From positions 1 to 10,905 of the forward strand of contig DAME01000006.1 of NCBI GenBank assembly GCA_002499545.1: a stretch of 10,905 bases of DNA, written 5' to 3'. The DNA comes from Euryarchaeota archaeon UBA88. Its GTDB lineage: Archaea; Thermoplasmatota; Poseidoniia; Poseidoniales; Poseidoniaceae. Shown piece by piece: positions 1 through 7,639 of this stretch. A program made the position numbers and the translations under genes. The first letter of the stretch is position 1, and every line of letters begins with the position of its first letter. A model generated the notes under the pieces. The model was given only the letters and a program-made list of their open reading frames with translations. It made no database searches and was not told the origin of the DNA.

Positions 1-2
1 GA

Positions 3-65
3 GCAGGTGTAGTTTTTACATCGGAAAACCAGCCTTTATACTCTGTGGAGGAAATCGACGATTAA
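3..65 (+). CDS. C-terminal end of an unidentified protein (partial, 5' end outside window)
   Basis: The frame starting at base 3 is open from the left edge and gives 20 residues ending in TAA: AGVVFTSENQPLYSVEEIDD. The acidic tail and balanced composition look like a real protein end, whereas the other two plus frames give either an immediate stop or an Arg/Cys-rich run. No family can be recognised from 20 residues, and I assign no function. It runs in the same direction as nrdB, with 140 bases between its stop and the nrdB start, so it is probably a separate transcription unit. Confidence 0.45.
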   Translation, partial: AGVVFTSENQPLYSVEEIDD

Positions 66-142
66 CGCGAGACTGAGGCCCTTTTCAGCGCGCGTCAATC
101 ACTTGCGAAATCGTGCATCGGACTGGAGTTTCAAGGGATTAG

Positions 143-150
143 ATTATACA
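143..150 (+). promoter_or_regulatory. Candidate archaeal box A (TATA-like) for nrdBA
   Basis: The sequence ATTATACA lies about 56 bases upstream of the nrdB start codon. If it is a TATA-box for archaeal TBP, transcription would start near base 172 and leave a leader of roughly 35 bases containing the strong Shine-Dalgarno site. The match is short and no upstream BRE is clear. A better-looking TTTATA at 35-40 lies inside the preceding reading frame and would give a much longer leader. Confidence 0.3.
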
Positions 151-191
151 CTATCTCGGAGGGCAAAAGAATTCCAGCGCATGAAACAATT

Positions 192-198
192 GAGGGGG
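192..198 (+). promoter_or_regulatory. Ribosome binding site of nrdB
   Basis: GAGGGGG ends 7 bases before the ATG at 206 and fixes this codon as the start. The nine-base core TGAGGGGGA followed by six bases and ATG is repeated exactly in front of lipA on the other strand. Confidence 0.7.
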
Positions 199-205
199 AA
201 CGAAA

Positions 206-1252
206 ATGGTCATCGAACAAAGTAATCAATCACAGCCTGCAGACGGATTTGAACTCGATCTTACTCAAGAGCATATCGAGCCAATGCTCCAAGAAACTCC
301 TGAACGATTTGTTCTTTTCCCTATCGAGCAAGCCGAAGTGTGGGAGATGTACAAACTCCATGCTGCATCATTCTGGACTGCTGAAGAAATCGATCTCGCT
401 GAGGATGCCAAAGACTGGAAAACCCTCAGCGCAAACGAACAGCATTTCCTAAAGCACGTCCTCGCCTTCTTTGCAGCAAGTGACGGAATTGTCAATGAAA
501 ATCTGGTCACCAACTTCGCAGATGAAGTACAGTGGGCAGAAGCCCGATGCTTTTACGGGTTCCAAATTATGATGGAGAACATTCACGCTGAAACGTATTC
601 ACTTCTTATCGACACTTACATCACGGACCCGAACGAGAAAGACCACCTGTTTAACGCACTTGAGACCGTCCCCTCTGTCAAAAAGAAGGGCAACTGGGCG
701 CTTCGCTGGCTTTCTCGAAAGAAGGGTTCCTTTGCACAACGCTTGGTTGCGTTCGCTGCAGTCGAAGGTATCTTCTTTTCTGGATCATTCTGTGCCATCT
801 TCTGGCTCAAGAAGCGCGGACTCATGCCCGGCCTCACCTTCTCAAACGAACTCATCTCTCGTGATGAAGGACTTCACTGTGACTTTGCTTGCCTGCTTCA
901 CAACAAACTGATTCGCGGTGCGGGTGAAAACATGATTCATCGAATCATCTCTGAAGCTGTCGAAATCGAGATTGAGTTTGTAACCTCAGCACTCCCAGTC
1001 TCGCTCATCGGGATGAACGCAGACTTGATGCAAGAATACATCCGATTCGTCGCAGACCGACTTCTTGTATCCCTTGGCGCAAGCAAGCTGTACGATGCAA
1101 CAAACCCATTCCCATGGATGGAAATGATTTCCATGCAAGGTAAGACCAACTTCTTTGAGAAGAGAGTTGGCGAATACCAAAAGTCCGGCGTAAAAGACGG
1201 CGGCAACCTCGGAAGCATCCAACAGCGCTTCTCGATGGACGAAGACTTTTGA
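206..1252 (+). CDS. nrdB: Ribonucleotide reductase class I, small (radical) subunit R2
   Basis: This 348-residue protein is the cofactor subunit of ribonucleoside-diphosphate reductase. It houses the dinuclear metal site and the tyrosyl radical that is passed to NrdA to reduce ribonucleotides. All ligand positions are visible: D93, E124, H127, E187, E221 and H224, with the radical Tyr at Y131 (in ENIHAETYSLLID). The C-terminus FSMDEDF corresponds to the tail that docks R2 into the large subunit. The sequence is much closer in style to eukaryotic RRM2 than to E. coli NrdB; shared stretches include AAVEGIFFSGSF, LMPGLTFSNELISRDEG and KTNFFEKRVGEYQ. It lacks the long N-terminal extension of animal R2. 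The start is set by the GAGGGGG site. nrdA follows 55 bases downstream in the same direction, so the two are probably cotranscribed. Metal identity (Fe or Mn) cannot be read from sequence. Confidence 0.97.
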   Translation: MVIEQSNQSQPADGFELDLTQEHIEPMLQETPERFVLFPIEQAEVWEMYKLHAASFWTAEEIDLAEDAKDWKTLSANEQHFLKHVLAFFAASDGIVNENLVTNFADEVQWAEARCFYGFQIMMENIHAETYSLLIDTYITDPNEKDHLFNALETVPSVKKKGNWALRWLSRKKGSFAQRLVAFAAVEGIFFSGSFCAIFWLKKRGLMPGLTFSNELISRDEGLHCDFACLLHNKLIRGAGENMIHRIISEAVEIEIEFVTSALPVSLIGMNADLMQEYIRFVADRLLVSLGASKLYDATNPFPWMEMISMQGKTNFFEKRVGEYQKSGVKDGGNLGSIQQRFSMDEDF

Positions 1253-1307
1253 ACCGTACGCGATGAAATGAATGTAGTGCGAAGGAACACGAAATGGAGG
1301 AAGAGCG

Positions 1308-3701
1308 ATGACAATGCAAGTAATCAACAGGAAAGGAGAACGCGAAGATGTTCGGTTTGACGCAATTCACGACAAACTGAAGACTTTGACGCACGGGCTC
1401 AACAACGAATGGATTGACCCCGGCCACGTAACCAAACTAACCATTGAAGGGTTGTATGACGGTGTTACAACCCGTGAATTAGACCAACTTGCAGCAGAAA
1501 CCGCTGCCTCTCTCGCGTCCCAACACCCAGATTACAGCCGACTTGCTGCACGAATTTGCGTTGATGACCTCCATCGTTCAACCAAGACCGTGTTCAGTGA
1601 TGTCGTCACCGACCTTCGAGAATACATCGACCCTGAATCCGGTCTGCACGCACCTCTCATCTCTCCTGAAGTCTACAAAATCATCATGGACAATGCTGAA
1701 GTTCTCAACAATCACATCGATTACTCACGTGACCACAACTACGACTACTTCGGTTTCAAGACCCTTGAACGATCCTACCTTCTTCGATTGAACGGTGAAA
1801 TCGCTGAGCGCCCCCAGCACATGCTGATGCGCGTATCGGTTGGTATTCACCACGAGAATATTTCCAAGGCTCTTGAAACCTATGATTTGATGAGCCAGGG
1901 TTATTTCACTCACGCCACACCAACTCTGTTCAATTCTGGAACAATGACCCCTCAAATGTCTTCGTGTTTCTTGCTGACGATGCAAGACGATTCACTGGAT
2001 GGAATTTATGATACACTCAAGCAGTGCGCATTGATTTCGAAATCTGCAGGTGGAATTGGCCTTTCGATCCATCACATTCGTTCGAAGGGATCTTACATCA
2101 AAGGTACCAACGGGCAAAGCAATGGGATTGTCCCCATGCTTCGGGTCTTCAACGACACCGCTCGGTATGTCGATCAGGGCGGCGGTAAGCGAAAGGGTTC
2201 GATTGCAATTTACCTTGAACCGTGGCACCCAGACATCCTCGCATTCCTCGATTTGAGGAAGAACCACGGTAAGGAAGAACTTCGTGCTCGAGACCTCTTC
2301 TACGCACTTTGGACACCTGATCTGTTCATGGAGCGCGTTGAGCAGAACGCCGACTGGTCTTTCTTCTGTCCAAATGAATGCCCAGGTCTTCAAGACGCAT
2401 ATGGTCAAGAATTCAAAGAACTCTATGAATCATATGAAGCTCAAGGACTTGCTCGCGAGACAATCCCTGCACGAACTGTTTGGGACAAAGTTGTCGAGTC
2501 ACAAATTGAGACAGGAACTCCTTACATGCTGTACAAAGACGCTGCCAACAGCAAATCAAATCAGAAAAACCTCGGTACTATTCGTTCCTCTAACCTGTGC
2601 ACTGAAATCATGGAATACACAGCGAAAGACGAAGTTGCAGTATGTAATCTTGCTTCAATTGCGTTGAACCGTTTCGTTGATGTTGAATCTCAAACGTTCA
2701 ACCATCAATTACTCTATGATGTCACCTATCACGCTACTGGTAACCTGAACCGAGTTATCGATGTCAATTACTATCCAGTCCCAGAGGCCAGAAATTCAAA
2801 CATGCGCCATCGCCCTATTGGTTTGGGTGTGCAGGGTCTTGCAGACACGTTTGCACTTCTCCAGATGCCATTTGAAAGTCCCGAAGCTCGCCGGCTGAAC
2901 AAGGAGATTTTCGAAACAATCTACTTTGCTGCTTGCACTGCATCAAAAGATGGAGCAATAACAGAAGGAGCTTATTCCACCTTCCAAGGTTCTCCTGCCA
3001 GTCAAGGCCAACTTCAATTTGACCTTTGGGGAATGGATGAGCACAGCGGTCGCTGGGATTGGACTTCCCTCAAAGAAGAAATTGTCGAACACGGCATGCG
3101 CAACTCACTGTTAGTCGCTCCAATGCCTACCGCATCGACATCGCAGATTTTAGGGAACAATGAATGCTTTGAAGCATTCACCTCGAACCTCTACGTCCGT
3201 CGTACACTTTCTGGTGAATTCATTGTCTTGAACAAGCATTTAGTCCGTGACTTAATTTCGAGTGGACTTTGGAGTCTTGAGATGAAAGACGAAATCCTCC
3301 GACACAAGGGTTCCATCCAGTACATTGACGGAATTCCGGATTCCATCAAGGAATTATACAAAACCACTTGGGAAATTAAACAGCGCCACGTTCTTGACAT
3401 GTCTGCTGACCGTGGAGCTTACATCGACCAAAGCCAATCATTGAATATTCACATGACCGATGCCAACGCCGCTAAGGTCTCTTCAATGCACTTTTACGGC
3501 TGGAAACAGGGTCTCAAAACAGGTATGTACTATCTTCGAACAAAGGCTGCTGCTGATGCGATTCAGTTCACTGTTGAAGCAAAGAAAGCCCAAGATCAAA
3601 CCGTGAATGGTTTGGCAGACCGAGCCGATGAAATCACCAGTCTTGAAGCGATTGCGTGTTCGCTTGATTCCCCCGACGATTGTTTGAGTTGTGGCTCCTG
3701 A
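1308..3701 (+). CDS. nrdA: Ribonucleotide reductase class I, large (catalytic) subunit R1
   Basis: This 797-residue protein reduces ribonucleoside diphosphates in partnership with NrdB. Residues 1-90 form an ATP-cone (MQVINRKGEREDVRFD, then AAETAASLASQHPDY), so allosteric activity control is expected. The catalytic barrel shows redox cysteines C220 (SSCFLL) and C446 (VAVCNLAS) and the active-site set N429, C431 and E433 (SSNLCTEI). The radical-transfer tyrosine pair is Y741-Y742 (GMYYLRT), and the tail ends in C792-x-x-C795-G-S, the re-reduction cysteine pair. Every one of these aligns with eukaryotic RRM1 at a small constant offset, and many segments are nearly identical to it (for example GIYDTLKQCALISKSAGG). 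The start ATG has GGAGG at 1296-1300, 7 bases upstream. The gene order is small subunit first. An oligo-T run follows the stop directly. No inteins or frameshifts are seen; length matches the eukaryotic family. Confidence 0.98.
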   Translation: MTMQVINRKGEREDVRFDAIHDKLKTLTHGLNNEWIDPGHVTKLTIEGLYDGVTTRELDQLAAETAASLASQHPDYSRLAARICVDDLHRSTKTVFSDVVTDLREYIDPESGLHAPLISPEVYKIIMDNAEVLNNHIDYSRDHNYDYFGFKTLERSYLLRLNGEIAERPQHMLMRVSVGIHHENISKALETYDLMSQGYFTHATPTLFNSGTMTPQMSSCFLLTMQDDSLDGIYDTLKQCALISKSAGGIGLSIHHIRSKGSYIKGTNGQSNGIVPMLRVFNDTARYVDQGGGKRKGSIAIYLEPWHPDILAFLDLRKNHGKEELRARDLFYALWTPDLFMERVEQNADWSFFCPNECPGLQDAYGQEFKELYESYEAQGLARETIPARTVWDKVVESQIETGTPYMLYKDAANSKSNQKNLGTIRSSNLCTEIMEYTAKDEVAVCNLASIALNRFVDVESQTFNHQLLYDVTYHATGNLNRVIDVNYYPVPEARNSNMRHRPIGLGVQGLADTFALLQMPFESPEARRLNKEIFETIYFAACTASKDGAITEGAYSTFQGSPASQGQLQFDLWGMDEHSGRWDWTSLKEEIVEHGMRNSLLVAPMPTASTSQILGNNECFEAFTSNLYVRRTLSGEFIVLNKHLVRDLISSGLWSLEMKDEILRHKGSIQYIDGIPDSIKELYKTTWEIKQRHVLDMSADRGAYIDQSQSLNIHMTDANAAKVSSMHFYGWKQGLKTGMYYLRTKAAADAIQFTVEAKKAQDQTVNGLADRADEITSLEAIACSLDSPDDCLSCGS

Positions 3702-3899
3702 TTTTTTCGAGTTTATTACCTCTCGACAGTTAAACTACTACTCGAGGATATCAAAGTCCTGCGGGTGAAGCCTCGAGTGCGTTTTCTTCTCGCGTTTCAC
3801 TTCATCCGTAGGCCCTAGAATGTGCATCCATTTACTTTAGAAGGATCAAGGACATACCACAGCAGAGTTCTTCAAATCGTGAAACGAATAAAGACGTGT
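3702..3899. other. Convergent intergenic spacer between nrdA and the E3 gene
   Basis: No coding frame in this stretch looks real. It holds a run of six T directly after the nrdA stop (3702-3707), an inverted repeat at 3740-3778, and T-rich tracts at 3781-3789 and 3795-3797. Because the nrdBA unit and the minus-strand operon end facing each other here, the spacer is most simply a two-way termination region. Confidence 0.6.
3740..3790 (+). terminator. Candidate terminator: inverted repeat followed by a T-rich tract
   Basis: ACTCGAGG at 3740-3747 pairs perfectly with CCTCGAGT at 3771-3778, with a 23-base loop. It is followed on the plus strand by TTTTCTTCT at 3781-3789. In archaea oligo-T alone can terminate, so the hairpin may be incidental. 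Each arm also contains the self-complementary CTCGAG, so a protein-binding dyad is an alternative. Confidence 0.35.
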
Positions 3900-5330
3900 T
3901 CAAACAGTATGAATTGCGTGACCAAGCGTTGCAAGAACCGCTTCATGGGTCATTTCGGTCATTGTTGGATGCGCGTGAATCGTTCCAGCAATGTCTTCCA
4001 ACAGTGCACCCATCTCAAGAGCGAGCGTCCATTCACCTACTAACTCACTGATGTGCGTTCCAACCCCTTGGATTCCAAGAATTCTGTGATCGTCTTCACG
4101 AGCACAGACTCGAACAAATCCAGCAGTCTTTTCCGCTTCTTGCGTTAATGCTCGACCGTTCGCTCCCAGTGGGAATTTGCCAATAATAACTGGATGACCA
4201 GCAGCCTTTGCTTCTTCGGGCGAAAGTCCGACAGATACAATTTCAGGCTCGGTGAATACGATAGCAGGAACTGCGACTGGGTCGTATGCTCGCTTGTGTC
4301 CAGCAATGATTTCAGCAACCATTTCTCCTTGGAAGGAAGCAACGTGAGCAAGCATTTCTCCAGAATCACACACATCACCAATTGCGTAGACACCGCGCAT
4401 GTTGGTTTCACAGCGTTCGTTTACCTTCACAAAACCACGTTCGTCGAGTGCAACACCGGTTGGTTCCAGTGAAACCGAGTTCGGTTTTCGGCCAACAGTG
4501 ACCAAGACTTTGTCGACTACGATGTTCTGCATCTTTGATTCATCTGATTCGTTTTTGTCAATGAAGTTCAATTGAGCTCTTCCATCTTTGGTTGGTTCAA
4601 CACCTTTGGCGAAGACACCAAGATGGGTCGTGATTTTTTGCTTCTTGATTGAAATTTCGAGAGGTCGGCGGATTTCTTTGTCAAAAATCGGCAACACACT
4701 GTCCATTGCTTCAACGACTGTTACCTTTGAACCAAGCATTCTGAATGTAATCCCCAGTTCAAGCCCGATATAACCCCCGCCAACAATGGCGACATGTTCG
4801 GGTAATTGCTCGAGCGACAAAGCCTCGCGAGATGAAATCACGTGTTCATTGTAGGGCATGAACGGGAGTTCAATTGGAATTGAACCATTCGCCAAAATGA
4901 CGTGCTCTGCTTGTATGATGGTTGCGTCCTTTCCTTCACCGACTTTGACGGTCTTTGCATCTTGAAAAACCGCCCATCCGGTGACGAGCTCTGCTCCAGC
5001 AGTCTTCAAAAGGTGTTCAACACCCTTATTGAGGCGATTTACAATTCCTTCTTTCCAATTCACGAGGTTTGCCATGTTGAGTTCAGCGGGTCCGGGGATT
5101 GAAATTCCCATGTGGCCGTCTTTCTCTGCATGCTTTGCTAACTTGTGAAACTGGTGAGCGGCATGGATCAGGGCTTTTGATGGAATGCAACCTCGAATCA
5201 AACACGTTCCACCTGCTTTTTCACCTTCAACAATGATGGTGGAAAGACCGAGTTGGCCTGCACGAATCGCTGCTACGTAGCCACCTGGGCCTGCTCCTAT
5301 GACGAGTACCTGACATTTTTTGGTCTGCAT
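3900..5330 (-). CDS. lpdA: Dihydrolipoamide dehydrogenase (E3), branched-chain complex type
   Basis: This 476-residue flavoprotein reoxidises the dihydrolipoyl arm of E2 and passes electrons through FAD to NAD+. The N-terminal FAD fold has G12-A-G-P-G-G17. The redox disulfide is C43-x4-C48 in GGTCLIRGCIPSK, where the usual Asn-Val or Asn-Ile after CL is Ile-Arg. The NAD-binding loop is GGGYIG at 184-189 and the second FAD motif is YAIGDVC. The catalytic pair is H454 and E459 in HAHPTMTE at the dimer interface. The overall pattern, including KALIHAAHQFHK, WKEGIVNRLNKGV and LEDIAGTIHAHPT, recalls LpdV, the branched-chain-specific E3 of Pseudomonas. It is the last gene of the operon. Its start lies 9 bases after the E2 stop, with a GAGG site overlapping that TGA (5338-5341). 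Confidence 0.96.
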   Translation of the reverse strand: MQTKKCQVLVIGAGPGGYVAAIRAGQLGLSTIIVEGEKAGGTCLIRGCIPSKALIHAAHQFHKLAKHAEKDGHMGISIPGPAELNMANLVNWKEGIVNRLNKGVEHLLKTAGAELVTGWAVFQDAKTVKVGEGKDATIIQAEHVILANGSIPIELPFMPYNEHVISSREALSLEQLPEHVAIVGGGYIGLELGITFRMLGSKVTVVEAMDSVLPIFDKEIRRPLEISIKKQKITTHLGVFAKGVEPTKDGRAQLNFIDKNESDESKMQNIVVDKVLVTVGRKPNSVSLEPTGVALDERGFVKVNERCETNMRGVYAIGDVCDSGEMLAHVASFQGEMVAEIIAGHKRAYDPVAVPAIVFTEPEIVSVGLSPEEAKAAGHPVIIGKFPLGANGRALTQEAEKTAGFVRVCAREDDHRILGIQGVGTHISELVGEWTLALEMGALLEDIAGTIHAHPTMTEMTHEAVLATLGHAIHTV

Positions 5331-5339
5331 TTCAATTCC

Positions 5340-6617
5340 TCACATAAAAATGGTCGCAGGGTGTTCAAGGTATCCTTTGACCAATTGAACCAAACTTGCT
5401 CCGTCATGCCCATCGACAACGCGGTGATCCCACGATGAGGACAGGTTCATGATTCGGCGAATCACGACGTTTCCATTCCTGACCACTGCTCGATCTTTCG
5501 CGTTGTGGACTCCAAGAATTCCAACTTCAGGTTTGTTGATGATTGGGGTAGCACCAAGTCCGCCAAGTCGTCCAAGACTGGTGATGGTGAACGTTGAACC
5601 TGACAGATCTTCTGCAGTTGCCTTTCCGTCTCGAGTTGCAGAAGTGACGCGGGTCATTTCAGTTGCAGACTGCCAAATGTCCATTGCTTCGACGTGCTGA
5701 ACGACCGGTACGAACAATCCACGGTCAGTTTGGGTTGCGATTCCGAGGTTGATGGCCTGATGACGGGTTACGACATTCGAGTCATCATCGTACAGAGCGT
5801 TACATTCTGGACGCTCTTCAAGTGCCTTCACCAATGCTTGCATGATGAACGGTAAGTAGGTCAACTTTGGTGCACCTTCCGGACGTGTTGCATTCAAATG
5901 CTGTCGTAATTCCTCAAGAGCAGTAACGTCAACTTCTTCGAAGTACGAGAAATGAGGAATGGTCGAATACGAAGCAATCATGCCTTCAGCAATCTTTCTG
6001 CGTAGGCCAATAACCTTGATTTCCTCGGTTCCGTTAAGTTCCGTTCTTGGGGTCGACCCCATTGGTCGAGAGTCGGTAGCGCCGCGCGCCCCTCCGGCGA
6101 TGTGCGCATCCAAATCAGCGTGACTGATTCGTCCAGCAGGACCTGAACCGGCGACGTGGTCGAGGTGGATGTTGGCTTGTCGTGCACGTTGTCGAACGGC
6201 TGGACTTGCGAGTGCTTTGGTTCCTGCAGCCCGGGCTACCGGAGCGGCTGCGGGTGCAGGGGCAGGTTCTGCCTTCGCGACCGGCTCTGCTTTGGGCTCT
6301 GGAGCGGGTTCAGCCTTTGGCTCGGGTTCAGCTTGTGGCGCAGGGGGCGCTTCGCTAGCAGAGGCATTGCCGTCGCCATCGACTTCAAATTCGATGCAAA
6401 CCACGCCTACTGGGAGGATGTCACCAGCTTCTCCAATGACTTTAGTGACCTTCCCATCAACAGGAGATGGGATTTCGACCGTTGCCTTGTCGGTCATCAC
6501 GGAAAGAATAGGATCGTCTTCCTTGACGTTATCGCCTAGGGCGACTAACCATTCTACAACTTCGCCTTCCACGACGCCTTCTCCAATATCTGGCATTTTA
6601 AATGCAAATGTTCCCAT
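5340..6617 (-). CDS. bkdB: 2-oxoacid dehydrogenase E2: lipoyl acyltransferase (branched-chain type)
   Basis: This 425-residue core subunit takes the acyl group from E1 on its lipoyl-lysine and transfers it to CoA. Residues 1-80 form a single lipoyl domain with the attachment lysine K44 in MTDKATVEIP. Residues 86-132 are a flexible Ala/Pro/Glu/Lys linker, 133-172 the peripheral-subunit-binding domain (LASPAVRQRARQ, then GSGPAGRISHADL), and about 198-425 the acyltransferase domain. The catalytic motif is H398-RVV-D402-G403. IPHFSYFEEVDVTALEELR resembles the branched-chain E2 (DBT) signature more than pyruvate E2. The frame stays open upstream to an ATG at 6713, but that would overlap the E1 beta gene and add 32 residues that look unlike any E2. 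The ATG at 6617 begins directly with the lipoyl domain and has AGGAGGA at 6624-6630. The spacer after the E1 beta stop is only 2 bases, so coupled translation is likely. Confidence 0.95.
   Translation of the reverse strand: MGTFAFKMPDIGEGVVEGEVVEWLVALGDNVKEDDPILSVMTDKATVEIPSPVDGKVTKVIGEAGDILPVGVVCIEFEVDGDGNASASEAPPAPQAEPEPKAEPAPEPKAEPVAKAEPAPAPAAAPVARAAGTKALASPAVRQRARQANIHLDHVAGSGPAGRISHADLDAHIAGGARGATDSRPMGSTPRTELNGTEEIKVIGLRRKIAEGMIASYSTIPHFSYFEEVDVTALEELRQHLNATRPEGAPKLTYLPFIMQALVKALEERPECNALYDDDSNVVTRHQAINLGIATQTDRGLFVPVVQHVEAMDIWQSATEMTRVTSATRDGKATAEDLSGSTFTITSLGRLGGLGATPIINKPEVGILGVHNAKDRAVVRNGNVVIRRIMNLSSSWDHRVVDGHDGASLVQLVKGYLEHPATIFM
6222..6362 (-). repeat. Low-complexity linker-coding repeat inside E2
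   Basis: Residues 86-132 of E2 are built from imperfect copies of units such as AEPEPK, AEPAPEPK, AEPVAK and AEPAPAPA. The DNA shows matching imperfect direct repeats of a Gly/Ser-like plus-strand pattern. This is the expected swinging-arm linker between lipoyl and binding domains. It also creates a long antisense open frame that is not a gene. Confidence 0.75.
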
Positions 6618-6619
6618 AT

Positions 6620-7630
6620 TTATTCCTCCTGTGTGTTCTTTATTGCTTTCGCTATTCGCTCTGTCGATGGGAGATAATCCCATTCTGTAGTGTGCGGGAA
6701 GGGTGTATCCCATCCCGTTACTCGAGTAATTGGTGCTTCAAGGTGGTAGAAACAACGTTCTTGAATTGACGCACTCATCTCAGCTCCGAAACCACTTGTT
6801 TTTGGTGCTTCATGAACGATGACGCATCGCCCAGTCTTCTCGATAGAATTGACGACGGTATCTCGGTCCCATGGAACCAGTGTTTGCAGGTCGATGAGTT
6901 CGCAATCAATCCCGGAATCTTTGATGGCCTGTTCACACACGTGAACCATTGTTCCCCATGCAATCACCGTACATGCTGCACCCTCACGCACCACGCGTGC
7001 CTGTTCAAGCGGGACGGTATAGTGCTCTGTGGGTACTTCCGCATCTGGATGCCCGCTCCATGTTGGAACGTTGTGGGGGTCACCGTAAAAGGGGCCGCGA
7101 TAGCATCGCTTTGGTTCAAAGAAGATGACTGGGTCGTTGCACTCAATAGCCGAGGTCAACAAACCCTTCGCATTGTAAGGTGTTGAGCAGTACACCACTT
7201 TGAGTCCGGGCGTGTGGGTGAATTGCGCTTCGGGGGATTGTGAGTGGTGGTGTCCACCTTTGATTCCTCCACCAGCTGGAGTTCGGAAGGTGAGCGGTGC
7301 GGTGAATTCACCCCCAGAGCGATGGCGAACCTTGGCTATTTCATTGACGATTTGGTCGTATGCGGGGAAGATGTAATCTGCGAATTGGATTTCAGCAACG
7401 GGTCGCAAACCATTGAGTCCCATTCCCATTGCCACAGCAGCAATGCCTCCTTCTGCCAGTGGTGAATCGAAGACGCGATGCTCTCCGAATTTTTTCTGGA
7501 GGCCGTCAGTGACTCGGAATACACCGCCAAAATAGCCGACGTCTTCTCCGAAAATAACGACGTTCTTGTCTTTTTGAAGTTGGACTTCCAGAGCGGAGTT
7601 GAGTGCTTTAATCATGTTCATATCAGCCAT
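6620..7630 (-). CDS. bkdA2: 2-oxoacid dehydrogenase E1 beta subunit (branched-chain type)
   Basis: This 336-residue protein is the beta half of the thiamine diphosphate-dependent decarboxylase. It supplies the glutamate that activates the cofactor: E60 in DSPLAEGGI. Other visible markers are FGEDVGYFGGVFRVT (28-41), IQFADYIFPAYDQIVNE (81-97), HHHSQSPEA (127-135), VIFFEPKRCYRG and TPFPHTTEWDYLP. The GGVFR, HSQSPEA and FFEPK-x-x-YR patterns match human BCKDHB closely, which argues for branched-chain 2-oxoacids rather than pyruvate. The length is normal for the family. The start is fixed by a GAGGTGG site (7635-7641) that overlaps the TGA of the E1 alpha gene. The stop is 2 bases before the E2 start. 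Database annotation as pyruvate dehydrogenase beta would be possible, and substrate range has to be measured. Confidence 0.96.
   Translation of the reverse strand: MADMNMIKALNSALEVQLQKDKNVVIFGEDVGYFGGVFRVTDGLQKKFGEHRVFDSPLAEGGIAAVAMGMGLNGLRPVAEIQFADYIFPAYDQIVNEIAKVRHRSGGEFTAPLTFRTPAGGGIKGGHHHSQSPEAQFTHTPGLKVVYCSTPYNAKGLLTSAIECNDPVIFFEPKRCYRGPFYGDPHNVPTWSGHPDAEVPTEHYTVPLEQARVVREGAACTVIAWGTMVHVCEQAIKDSGIDCELIDLQTLVPWDRDTVVNSIEKTGRCVIVHEAPKTSGFGAEMSASIQERCFYHLEAPITRVTGWDTPFPHTTEWDYLPSTERIAKAIKNTQEE
6624..6630 (-). promoter_or_regulatory. Ribosome binding site that decides the E2 start
   Basis: Read on the minus strand, AGGAGGA lies within the last codons of the E1 beta gene and ends 6 bases before the ATG at 6617. 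It is the strongest Shine-Dalgarno site in the operon, and it supports this ATG over the upstream in-frame ATG at 6713. Confidence 0.75.
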
Positions 7631-7639
7631 TCAACCACC

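Noticed and set aside
148..163. NrdR-box-like half site (ACACTAT) upstream of nrdB
   Set aside because: Only one half resembles the bacterial consensus. The second half and the usual tandem box are missing, so chance is the simpler reading.
181..225. Short upstream open frame of 14 codons overlapping the nrdB start
   Set aside because: It has no protein features, and its body overlaps the nrdB ribosome site. Nothing supports translation, such as a leader-peptide pattern.
6169..6690. Long plus-strand open frame rich in Ala, Gly and Ser (173 residues)
   Set aside because: It is the antisense of the E2 linker and lipoyl domain. The Ala/Gly/Ser richness comes from the repeated Ala/Pro/Glu codons on the other strand.
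6618..6713. Longer E2 start at 6713
   Set aside because: It would overlap the 3' end of E1 beta and add 32 residues unlike any lipoyl domain. The ATG at 6617 has a strong ribosome site and begins at the lipoyl domain.
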